14,026 nucleotides of DNA from Chthonomonas sp. UBA2387 (lineage in GTDB: Bacteria; Armatimonadota; Fimbriimonadia; Fimbriimonadales; Fimbriimonadaceae). Position 1 is the first letter of the stretch; every line of letters starts with the position of its first letter. The DNA is taken from contig DDSP01000062.1 of NCBI GenBank assembly GCA_002343445.1, positions 237-14,262 on the forward strand, read 5' to 3'. The notes beneath the pieces are model-generated. The model was not told the origin of the DNA, did no database searches, and worked only from the letters and a program-made list of their open reading frames with translations. The position numbers and the translations under genes were made by a program. Below are positions 1-5,758 of the stretch, piece by piece.

Positions 1-318
1 TTGAACCTCAAGCGGGTGCACCGGGTGTGCCGCGAGCTGCGCCTCTCGCGCGTGAAGCGGCACCGCAAGAAACGCACCGGGACCCGGTTCCGCTGCGCGT
101 GGAGGCTCCGAACCAGGTGTGGTGAGTGGAATTCATCCACGATTCTTGCCTTAACGGGACAAAGCTGAAGATCCTGTCGGTGGTGGACGAGTTCACGCGG
201 GTGCTTGGCCCTGGAACTGGACACCTTGTTGAACGCCGCCCGGGTTCGGGACGTTCTGGCTCCGAGGATCGAAGGCCCCGGCCTGCTCCCTATCGTAGCA
301 GCCCCCTATGATCCATAA
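1..318 (+). pseudogene. IS3-family transposase (OrfB) remnant, multiply disrupted
   Basis: This is the middle part of an IS3-type DDE transposase, cut by the window start. Frame 1 gives the basic HTH-like stretch NLKRVHRVCRELRLSRVKRH. At about 88 the match moves to frame 3 (PLRVEAPNQVW), meets an in-frame TGA at 123-125, and resumes with EFIHDSCLNGTKLKILSVVDEFTR, which covers the first catalytic Asp region of IS3 transposases. At about 200 it returns to frame 1 (CLALELDTLLNAARVRDVLAP) and ends at TAA 316-318. Two frameshifts and one stop in about 300 bases show it is dead. The later catalytic Asp and Glu region (SDNGPEF-like) is absent, so the 3' end is also missing. No terminal inverted repeat was found. 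Family assignment rests on motif memory, and the disruptions are read directly from the bases. Confidence 0.8.
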
Positions 319-390
319 AGGGGCACTCCCAAGGGGCACGCCACTCAATAGCGAGAAGTTCACCCGCGCCGTCAACACCGACATAACCCC

Positions 391-419
391 TTGACAGGTA
401 GCCCGACAACGTTTATGAT
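391..419 (+). promoter_or_regulatory. Sigma-70-type promoter (TTGACA-17-TATGAT)
   Basis: A perfect -35 hexamer TTGACA (391-396) is followed after exactly 17 bases by TATGAT (414-419), one mismatch from the -10 consensus. The start site would lie near 425-427, leaving a leader of roughly 95 bases before the ATG at 521. This is the best promoter in the window and points at the receiver-like gene. It lies just downstream of the dead transposase. Confidence 0.75.
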
Positions 420-520
420 TCGAGTATCCGCTATGAATCTAAGTTAGCTCGATGTAGCGCATTGTTTCGGTACACATTCAGTACGATGACTGGTAGCGCA
501 ACCGTGCGCCATATTGAGCT

Positions 521-1186
521 ATGGCGGGTGTCAAGATGCAAAAACAAGTTAACATTCTGGTCGTCGAAGACAGTGACCACGAGTTCGAGGGTTTCGAGCT
601 CGTGAGACACTCACTATTCGTTGAGTGTCCCTGGGCGATCAAAGTCCAGAGGGCCCAGACCCTTGAGGAGGCCGTGTCCGCGATGAACTGGGCCGATGCC
701 GTGATCACGAACGCGCTCGTGCGCTCGAGCTCGGCAGAACCCCAGAGCGTCGTGGCGAAAGAGCTCGTCACCTCGGCGCTAACGACGAACAAGCCTCTCA
801 TACTGGTTGCCGACTGCGACCCTAGTGCGGATCGAGAGTCGGAGCTCTGCCGATTCTGGTTCAATGCGGTGAGCCTTGGGCTCCCGACGCTCGGTGGGGG
901 AGGGGTTCGCTGTCGGTACGCGGTTCAGTGGGGGTACGCCCTCATGGGATGCATCGTCCTCTTGGAGGCTCAGTCAATGAACACCTTGCGGATTAGGCCC
1001 GACGGTGTTTGGTACCGAGACTTCGTAGAGGACGGCCAGCCGGAGGATTGGGAGCGCGCACTGCGCGACCCATTCGTAAACGCCGGCGTGAACTTCCTGG
1101 AAAGGAAACACATCAACGTCGTCACTGCCTTGAAGGGGGAAGGATTCGTCCCGATCCATATCAAGGACTTGGAAAACTTGAGGTGA
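521..1186 (+). CDS. Hypothetical protein with degenerate receiver-like N-terminus
   Basis: This is a 221-aa protein of unknown function; ATG 536 would give 216 aa and is an equally good start, since neither has a clear Shine-Dalgarno sequence. Counting from ATG 536, residues 5-12 (VNILVVED) look like strand 1 plus the acidic pair of a response-regulator receiver domain. Residues 54-60 (DAVITNA) sit where the phosphoacceptor Asp normally ends strand 3, but that residue is Asn59. Residues 87-95 (PLILVADCD) could be strand 4. The C-terminal half has no recognised motif. No output domain, kinase or partner gene adjoins it. The near-consensus promoter at 391-419 suggests it is expressed alone, and a strong hairpin follows the stop. 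The receiver assignment is an inference from pattern and could be wrong; that the frame is coding is likelier than the fold. Confidence 0.6.
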   Translation: MAGVKMQKQVNILVVEDSDHEFEGFELVRHSLFVECPWAIKVQRAQTLEEAVSAMNWADAVITNALVRSSSAEPQSVVAKELVTSALTTNKPLILVADCDPSADRESELCRFWFNAVSLGLPTLGGGGVRCRYAVQWGYALMGCIVLLEAQSMNTLRIRPDGVWYRDFVEDGQPEDWERALRDPFVNAGVNFLERKHINVVTALKGEGFVPIHIKDLENLR

Positions 1187-1501
1187 CCGCTCCGCTCGCC
1201 CCAGCTTGCTGGGGCGATGCCCGTCTATAGGGGATTATGTACCCCTTCGCATTGGCCTGCGTATTGAAAGATCGGACCGCCGCTGGCTCTGGTAGGCGCA
1301 ACGGGGCGAACGTGCTCGCAACAACCAATCGCCATGGCCCGCCCTAGGCTTGGAACTCTTCTCACGCCCCTGTAGTAGAATGGCAGACCACGTGGGACAG
1401 GCTGCTGGGGGGTCCTTGAGCCGCTCTGGGAGACAGCAATCATTGACTCTTCCGCAATTGCTCGCCGCTTTAAGCGTCGGACTGACCCAATATCCGAGGC
1501 A
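1187..1501. other. Gene-free interval beside the recombinase 3' end
   Basis: Only short, overlapping open frames without ribosome binding sites or recognisable motifs occur here, so no gene is called. Visible structure: the hairpin at 1197-1216; a small GGGG/CCCC inverted repeat around 1230-1245; and the perfect 11-base palindrome CGCTTTAAGCG at 1467-1477, flanked by partly symmetric CGC and TCG. Large serine recombinases are often encoded next to their own attachment site, so this interval is where one would expect it. No matching repeat was found elsewhere in the window. Confidence 0.5.
1197..1216. terminator. Strong hairpin after the receiver-like gene
   Basis: CGCCCCAG and CTGGGGCG form a perfect 8-bp GC-rich stem with loop CTTG, 10 bases after the stop codon at 1184-1186. 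There is no T-run on either side (ATGCCCGTC follows), so intrinsic termination is uncertain. Position and strength suggest a 3'-end stabilising or terminating structure. Confidence 0.4.
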
Positions 1502-3145
1502 TCACTTGACTTTGTATGATGTGCCCCTCAACTGTAGTCGGGGACTGGGCGCTGTCAAGCCACTCTCATTGCTACCACGGAACTGACCCCTCGGGCCATT
1601 TGCCAGAGTACGAACAACATCCCATGCAGCCCGCATCTCGGGACTGTCGAGCGTGAAAGACGCCTTCCCAACCCGTTGTGGAGGGCCTTTCGGTGGTTCG
1701 ATCGAAGCGAGGGTTGCGAGGAGCGGGTGGACTGTCACACGGACAGTTCCAGACTCCAGGACGGCTTCGCTCGACACCGCTTCGGCGATGGCGCGCTTGT
1801 GTTCGGGGGTCTCGGCGGCGAATCGTTGCGAAGCCGAGACGCAGAACCGTGCCGCCTGTCCAATGGCTTTGACGTTCGCCGCGATTCGGCTTCGGTACTC
1901 GTCCACATCCCGCTCCAGCTTGACGATCTTGTTCTGGACTTCCACCTTTCGCCGGACGAACTCCTCGGGTGTGATCTCGCCGCCGGTCCGCATCTCGAAG
2001 AGGGCGTCCAGTCGGGCGTTCAAGTCGCGTAGGGCTTGGCTCTGCGTTTGGGGTACGGCGTCCGTGTCTCCTCCCGTGCGCCACCGGGTCAGAAACGACT
2101 CGACCAAGTCGGCCACTCTCGGGTCGAGACGGCAACGCGCCAGAGCGTCTGCAAAGGCTTGTTCGACCTTCGCTTCGTTGACGCTTGCTTTCGTGCAACC
2201 ACGGTTTCCCGTGCAGTGGTAGTAGACGTAGGTGTGGCGACCCTTGAATTTTCGTTCGGCGGTGATTCCACAGCCGCAAGCGCCGCACTTGAGCAAACCT
2301 GCGAACGCGAACGTGTGTTTCTGCGGCCGCATCGAGCAGCCGCCCTCCAACCTGGCTCTCGCCTCGCGGTAGAGTCCCTCGGTGATCATCGGCTCGTGCC
2401 GACCCCGGATGAGTTCCCCTTTGTAGCGGATCCAACCGCAGTAGAAGGGATTCTCGAGAAGTCGGTACAAACTCGATCTCGAAATGGGCCTCGGCGAACG
2501 GCCACGCGAGGGCCGGTTCGTGTAGCCCCACGATTCCAGACTAGCGAGGATTCTGGGGACGGAGCTGCCGGCGGCGGCCATCTCCCAAGCCTTGCGGATC
2601 AGCGGAAACCGCTTGGGATCGGGGAGGATGATCGAGACCGGCACGCCGTCCCTGGTGCGCACCGCGTTGCGGTAGCCGTGCGGGGCCACGTGGGGCCACC
2701 ATCCACGGGCCGCCTTCTCGGTCAGACCCCGGGACACGTTCTTCGAGAGGCGCAGGATGTAGTCGTTGGCCACCCCGGATTCCAGCGAGAGCAGCAGCGC
2801 GCTGTCCTCGGCCCGGTACTCGCGGTCGAACGTGCGGATCGCTTTGAGGGCGCCGCGCTGGAGCATCCAGGCGATCGTCCCCGCGTCCACGGGGTTGCGA
2901 GTCAGGCGGTCGATGGCCCAGCACAGGATCGCGTCGGCTTCGCCGCCCTCGATGCGCCGGAGCATCTCGTCGAAGACGGGTCGCCGACCGGGGGCCTTGG
3001 CCGACCGGGCTTCCTCGACCCTGTCCACGACGTCGAGCCCGCACCGGGATGCGAGTTCGTCGAGGAGCTTGTGCTGATCTTCCAGACTCTGGATCTGGCG
3101 GTCGGCTCCCTCGCTAGACTTTCGGGCATAGAGGATGTATCTCAT
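1502..3145 (-). CDS. Large serine recombinase (integrase/resolvase family)
   Basis: This 547-aa site-specific recombinase most likely integrates and excises the element carrying it. The N-terminal resolvase domain begins RYILYARKSSEGADRQIQSL: R8 and S10 fit the catalytic Arg and nucleophile Ser, and IDRLTRNP (78-85) gives the usual catalytic Arg pair. The recombinase domain follows (about 150-265, with GYRNA and ENPFYCGWIRYKGELIRGRHEP). A zinc ribbon follows (C287, C290, C311, C317), then a long helical, probably coiled-coil stretch at about 366-425. The length is normal for large serine recombinases. The last 25 or so residues look non-conserved and could be coded partly by an attachment junction. 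It is the final gene of the minus-strand cassette. Its ATG lies inside the 63-aa gene (32-base overlap) without a clear ribosome binding site, suggesting coupled translation. Accessory factors for excision are not visible. Confidence 0.93.
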   Translation of the reverse strand: MRYILYARKSSEGADRQIQSLEDQHKLLDELASRCGLDVVDRVEEARSAKAPGRRPVFDEMLRRIEGGEADAILCWAIDRLTRNPVDAGTIAWMLQRGALKAIRTFDREYRAEDSALLLSLESGVANDYILRLSKNVSRGLTEKAARGWWPHVAPHGYRNAVRTRDGVPVSIILPDPKRFPLIRKAWEMAAAGSSVPRILASLESWGYTNRPSRGRSPRPISRSSLYRLLENPFYCGWIRYKGELIRGRHEPMITEGLYREARARLEGGCSMRPQKHTFAFAGLLKCGACGCGITAERKFKGRHTYVYYHCTGNRGCTKASVNEAKVEQAFADALARCRLDPRVADLVESFLTRWRTGGDTDAVPQTQSQALRDLNARLDALFEMRTGGEITPEEFVRRKVEVQNKIVKLERDVDEYRSRIAANVKAIGQAARFCVSASQRFAAETPEHKRAIAEAVSSEAVLESGTVRVTVHPLLATLASIEPPKGPPQRVGKASFTLDSPEMRAAWDVVRTLANGPRGQFRGSNESGLTAPSPRLQLRGTSYKVK

Positions 3146-3305
3146 AGTTTGTGGCGTAATAGACGGCGACGAGCCTGACCGCCAGGTCGCGCGCCTCTTC
3201 CGGATCGCATCGTATCAAGAACTCCGTCGAAAGCAAGTCCCGCAGCTCTTCCACCAAACGCTCGTCGGGTACGGGCAGCAGCGGCGGCACCGGGCCTAGC
3301 GCCAT
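3114..3305 (-). CDS. Small hypothetical protein of the recombinase cassette (63 aa)
   Basis: The protein is unrecognised. It starts with MALGPVPPLLPVPDERLVEE: a proline-rich head followed by a predicted two-helix acidic and hydrophobic body, with no cysteine pair, membrane segment or DNA-binding motif. The start was chosen because ATG 3303-3305 overlaps the end of the winged-helix gene (stop at 3296-3298), the same arrangement as the other cassette junctions; a longer frame upstream merely shadows the winged-helix gene. Its 3' end overlaps the recombinase start by 32 bases. A helper of the recombinase or of the replication module is possible from position alone. No function is claimed. Confidence 0.6.
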   Translation of the reverse strand: MALGPVPPLLPVPDERLVEELRDLLSTEFLIRCDPEEARDLAVRLVAVYYATNYEIHPLCPKV

Positions 3306-3733
3306 CGTCGGAGCAGGTCCGACACCGATTCGGGATTCGGAGTCGACAACTTTTTGTCTCGTTTTTCTTTGGTCGCCTCCGAATTCCGGAGTCGGGTCTC
3401 CCAACCGCGTGCGAGAGCGTAGTAGACGCGCCGCGCCTTGCGCCGGGCTCCGCTGGTGGTCAAGCCACACCCCAGCGCGTCGGTGGCCTCGACCAGACCC
3501 GACCGGACCAGAGCGTCCACCGCCAGACTGACCGCGCCTCCGGAGCGCCCCGTTCTCTTGCGGAGTTGGCTGTGCGAGAGCCAGTCGCGACGCTTGCGGC
3601 CTCCGGCCGGATCGCTCCAGCCGAGCGTTTGTCGCACCACGACGCAGAGCACCCTCCATTCGGTGTCCGTCAGATGTGGCATGGCGCCATCGATAAGCCC
3701 AACCGGGAAGGGAACTTTGGGTTCTTCCCTCAT
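3296..3733 (-). CDS. Winged-helix protein like phage replication protein O N-terminus
   Basis: This 145-aa DNA-binding protein has residues 20-85 that follow the pattern of phage replication protein O N-terminal and related replisome-organiser domains: HLTDTEWRVLCVVVRQTLGW, then RDWLSHSQLRKRTGRSGGAV, then LAVDALVRSGLVEA, i.e. helix 1, an HTH with the WLSHSQL segment, and the wing. The C-terminal third is basic (KARRVYYALARGW, KEKRDKK). It probably binds an origin or operator of the mobile element. Its ATG (3731-3733) overlaps the TGA of the upstream 88-aa gene in an ATGA junction, with GGGAG about 5 bases before the ATG. An in-frame extension to 4021 is rejected because it merely shadows the 88-aa gene. 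The alternative role is a transcriptional regulator of the recombinase. Confidence 0.75.
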   Translation of the reverse strand: MREEPKVPFPVGLIDGAMPHLTDTEWRVLCVVVRQTLGWSDPAGGRKRRDWLSHSQLRKRTGRSGGAVSLAVDALVRSGLVEATDALGCGLTTSGARRKARRVYYALARGWETRLRNSEATKEKRDKKLSTPNPESVSDLLRRWR

Positions 3734-3996
3734 AGGCTCCCTATAAGGCTGCTGCCGCTGCTGCCGTCCATCAACTCGGCGGGCGCCTCGAAATCGCGCT
3801 CGATGGCCGCCACGATCAACGCCGCCGGCTTTTTGGCCCTTCTGTAAGGGAGCCAATCGAGTTGCTTGCGGATGAGTTCCAACGGCCGCTCGGAAACCAG
3901 CTTGGCGATCTGATCGGGAGCGACGCCGCATTCGGCCAATCGAACCCGGATCGACTCCACTTCCTGGGCGGGAGTGGGCGGAAAAACCCCGTTCAA
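3730..3996 (-). CDS. Small replication-initiator-like protein (88 aa), TTG start
   Basis: The protein resembles the C-terminal module found in many phage and plasmid replication proteins: a GV-x-x-x-x-A-x-LV helix (VAPDQIAKLVSERP, about 26-39), then ELIRKQLDWLPYRRAKKPAA (40-59) and LIVAAIERDFE. In replication proteins this 'conserved W-YR-NPA-LV-AI' segment normally follows a winged helix in one chain; here it is a separate gene placed before the winged-helix gene. The start is TTG 3994-3996, chosen because GGGGAGGTG lies 6 bases upstream and the conserved region begins soon after. The GTG inside that ribosome binding site is in another frame. It ends with an ATGA overlap to the next gene and begins 37 bases after the nuclease stop. 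Role in replication is inferred from resemblance, not from a catalytic motif. Confidence 0.72.
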   Translation of the reverse strand: MNGVFPPTPAQEVESIRVRLAECGVAPDQIAKLVSERPLELIRKQLDWLPYRRAKKPAALIVAAIERDFEAPAELMDGSSGSSLIGSL

Positions 3997-4000
3997 AGTG

Positions 4001-4009
4001 CACCTCCCC
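4001..4009 (-). promoter_or_regulatory. Strong Shine-Dalgarno setting the TTG start
   Basis: On the minus strand GGGGAGGTG precedes the TTG at 3996 with 6 bases between GGAGG and the start. It is the best ribosome binding site in the cassette and the only internal junction with a real gap, so it may make this gene independent of upstream translation. Confidence 0.7.
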
Positions 4010-4033
4010 AGAAATAGTCAACTTTGGCGGGCT

Positions 4034-4591
4034 TCATTTTCTAGCGGGTTTCCCGTCCGGATACTTATCTTGCAGCGATTCGAAGAAAAGGTCGTCCACA
4101 ACCAAGCGGCTCGGAAAGGGAGAGAGCGGGTCTCGGCGCACGCCGATGCGCGACGCGACGAGCATCCGTGCAAGACCGCCTCCGCCGATCAACGCCACCG
4201 GCAGGCCGACTCTCGCGCCTGCGGCGCGCTTCGCCTCTTTTGAGAAGCGCCTGGTGGTGAACACGATGCCCGAACCGCAATCCTCGCGCAGCAGGACGCC
4301 TCGAAGCTCGTCCACGAACCTTCGCTGAACCGGTCCATACGCCTTCACTTGCACAAGGACCGATCCTTCGTCCACGAGCGTTCGGTATCTGCAAGCGAGG
4401 TCGGCGCCGCCCATCTGTCCTCGACCGCGCCAGGACTTGCGTCCGACGATCCGAACGTCGCGGTATCCGCGGGTGCGCAGAAGGATCGCGACGAGCTTGA
4501 CCAGGGCGTGTTGGCCCAGCCAGCTAGTCCGTTCGAGGACCTGACGGCGAAGTTCCCGATCGTCGGCGAGGCCCATGCGTACCGGGCTCAT
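4034..4591 (-). CDS. Mrr-like restriction endonuclease domain protein
   Basis: This 185-aa protein has a PD-(D/E)xK nuclease core of the Mrr type. D64 in MGGADLACRYR and Q81-K83 in VLVQVKAYG match the D...QxK catalytic pattern. GSGIVFTTRRFSKEAKRAA (106-124) matches the segment that follows in Mrr-like proteins, where 'ITT-FS-EA' is typical. Upstream helices (about 16-42) contain the family's usual WLGQHALVKLVAILLRTRGY-type pattern. Mrr family enzymes cut methylated or foreign DNA. This one is only the catalytic domain, with no N-terminal DNA-reading domain, so the XRE partner or another protein may give specificity. Start ATG 4589-4591 overlaps the stop of the XRE gene (ATGA), with GGAGG about 8 bases before it. 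No methyltransferase is nearby, so it is not an ordinary type II pair. A housekeeping role for the element, such as processing or resolution, remains possible. Confidence 0.82.
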   Translation of the reverse strand: MSPVRMGLADDRELRRQVLERTSWLGQHALVKLVAILLRTRGYRDVRIVGRKSWRGRGQMGGADLACRYRTLVDEGSVLVQVKAYGPVQRRFVDELRGVLLREDCGSGIVFTTRRFSKEAKRAAGARVGLPVALIGGGGLARMLVASRIGVRRDPLSPFPSRLVVDDLFFESLQDKYPDGKPARK

Positions 4592-5019
4592 TCGAGTTCC
4601 TCCACTTCGCGCCACAGCGCGCTCTCGCGTTCGAGCGTGTCGCCGGTCCAAAGTCCGGGTTGCCAGTTCTCGTACTCGGGCTTGAGCTCGCCTTTGGAGT
4701 CGTAGGCGAATTCGGGCATGCAACCCTTGCAGCCGCACAGGGTGCAGACGAACCGGGTCGGATACTCTCCGTCCTCCGAGATCAGCTCTCCTGGGTCGAT
4801 TCGACGTCCGAGTCGCGCTCCGACTGCACTCGACACCTTTATCAGGGTTCGAACCGTCGGAGTGCAGTCGCCCCTCAAGAGTCTGCTGAGTGCGGCCTTC
4901 GATACGCCCGAGTCTTCGGCGAGCCGGCTCAACCGTCGGAACGCGTATCTCGGCGTGTGCGCGACTACGGCGGCCACTCGGTTGCGCCTCTTCCTTCGCT
5001 TCCCCTCGTCCTTTGTCAT
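4588..5019 (-). CDS. XRE-family regulator with C-terminal Cys cluster
   Basis: This 143-aa protein is the first gene of the minus-strand cassette. It has a basic N-terminus (GKRRKRRNR), then a helix-turn-helix at about 27-65 (RLSRLAEDSGVSKAALSRLL, with TPTVRTLIKVSSAVG as the closing helices). C92, C95, C97 and C100 (CTLCGCKGC) form a CxxCxCxxC cluster that could bind zinc or an iron-sulphur centre. An acidic and aromatic tail ends WREVEELE. Start ATG 5017-5019 was chosen because the HTH begins shortly after it; an open extension to 5178 is low in motif content. It has only a weak ribosome binding site. The gene reads away from the sigma operon, and the shared 181-base gap holds a palindrome at 5062-5077, a likely operator. 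It probably represses the cassette; metal or redox sensing is a guess from the cysteines. Confidence 0.82.
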   Translation of the reverse strand: MTKDEGKRRKRRNRVAAVVAHTPRYAFRRLSRLAEDSGVSKAALSRLLRGDCTPTVRTLIKVSSAVGARLGRRIDPGELISEDGEYPTRFVCTLCGCKGCMPEFAYDSKGELKPEYENWQPGLWTGDTLERESALWREVEELE

Positions 5020-5061
5020 CGAATCCAGCGTCTCCGATGCCTCGCGAACGCGCAAAAAAAC

Positions 5062-5077
5062 GTTGCGAGCGAGCAAC
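5062..5077. promoter_or_regulatory. Inverted repeat in divergent gap, candidate operator
   Basis: GTTGC and GCAAC flank the 6-base centre GAGCGA in GTTGCGAGCGAGCAAC. It lies 42 bases before the XRE start, directly after a run of seven A (5054-5060). XRE regulators commonly bind such short dyads in their own promoter. No clear -35/-10 pair was found around it. Confidence 0.4.
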
Positions 5078-5200
5078 CGGACAAAGTCACAACCAAACGG
5101 TTTCGTGCAACACGACCATCGGGCACAGCCCAGCCCAGGAAGGGTAGGATGGGTTCTACGGTCGAAGGGCAGGGACATTCCACCCTAGCGAAGGACAGCA

Positions 5201-5758
5201 ATGAACGGTCGGGGGCATCCAATTCTGGATGAGTGTCACCATCTTGAGGAATGGCTGAGAGCCAGATTCCGTCTGCAACGCGAAGTCGCCGAGGACTTGG
5301 CGCAGGACGTTGTCGTCACCATGCTCTCCAAGCCGTCTACGTCTTCAGGAGGCGACCTGCGCAAGTTGATGCGAACGATCGGTGCCTACCATGCCCTCAA
5401 CCACCTGAGACGTTCCCAAACGAAACTGGAACGGACCGGCCTCCCCACAGAACGCTCCGATCGCTCGACGGTTGCTGCCTTCGACAGTGTCGAACTTCGC
5501 GTCGCGTTGCGGAGCCACATAAGGACTTCAACCACAACATGCGAGCACGAAGATTTGATCGCACTCGTGCTTCTCGGCGAAGTTGGCATCGAAGAGGCTG
5601 CTTTGGCGACAGGGATCGGCGTGGATGCCATGCGCAAGCGACTCCGTAGGTTGTGCATGCGCTTGTGTGGACCCTTTTCCGACCTCTGCGAGCGAAGGCG
5701 TCAGAAAAGTTGTCCAGATTCGGCGCAGCTCCAACACTTGATTCTTGATGAAGAGTAA
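5201..5758 (+). CDS. ECF-like RNA polymerase sigma factor
   Basis: This 185-aa protein has the two-domain layout of small sigma-70 (ECF-type) factors. Region 2 is at about 12-75: LQREVAEDLAQDVVVTMLS, where AEDLAQDV is the hallmark, then LMRTIGAYHALNHLRRSQTK. Region 4 is at about 115-155: EDLIALVLLGEVGIEEAALA then TGIGVDAMRKRLRRLCMRL, a helix-turn-helix. The linker is poor in motifs. It would direct polymerase to a small regulon, probably including its own operon. AAGGA lies 5 bases before the ATG. The next gene starts inside its end (11-base overlap) and encodes an exported protein rather than a typical anti-sigma, so the control partner is unknown. The tail after region 4 (CERRRQKSCPDSAQLQHLIL) is unusual. 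A sigma-like transcription activator is the alternative. Confidence 0.85.
   Translation: MNGRGHPILDECHHLEEWLRARFRLQREVAEDLAQDVVVTMLSKPSTSSGGDLRKLMRTIGAYHALNHLRRSQTKLERTGLPTERSDRSTVAAFDSVELRVALRSHIRTSTTTCEHEDLIALVLLGEVGIEEAALATGIGVDAMRKRLRRLCMRLCGPFSDLCERRRQKSCPDSAQLQHLILDEE

Noticed and set aside
1187..1501. tRNA gene as integration target next to the recombinase
   Set aside because: No cloverleaf, no GGTTCGAATC-type T-loop and no CCA end could be found on either strand.
1350..1586. Small plus-strand gene (78 codons) before the recombinase end
   Set aside because: No ribosome binding site or motif; it overlaps the recombinase 3' end antisense and its composition looks random.
2036..3178. 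380-codon open frame on the plus strand
   Set aside because: Antisense to the serine recombinase, whose domains and catalytic residues are unmistakable; the antisense product has no recognisable motif.
3734..4021. N-terminal extension of the winged-helix gene
   Set aside because: It only retranslates the 88-aa gene in another frame; the ATGA junction and GGGAG site support ATG 3733.
4592..4738. N-terminal extension of the Mrr-like gene
   Set aside because: Arg-rich shadow of the XRE C-terminus; ATG 4591 has GGAGG and the ATGA overlap.
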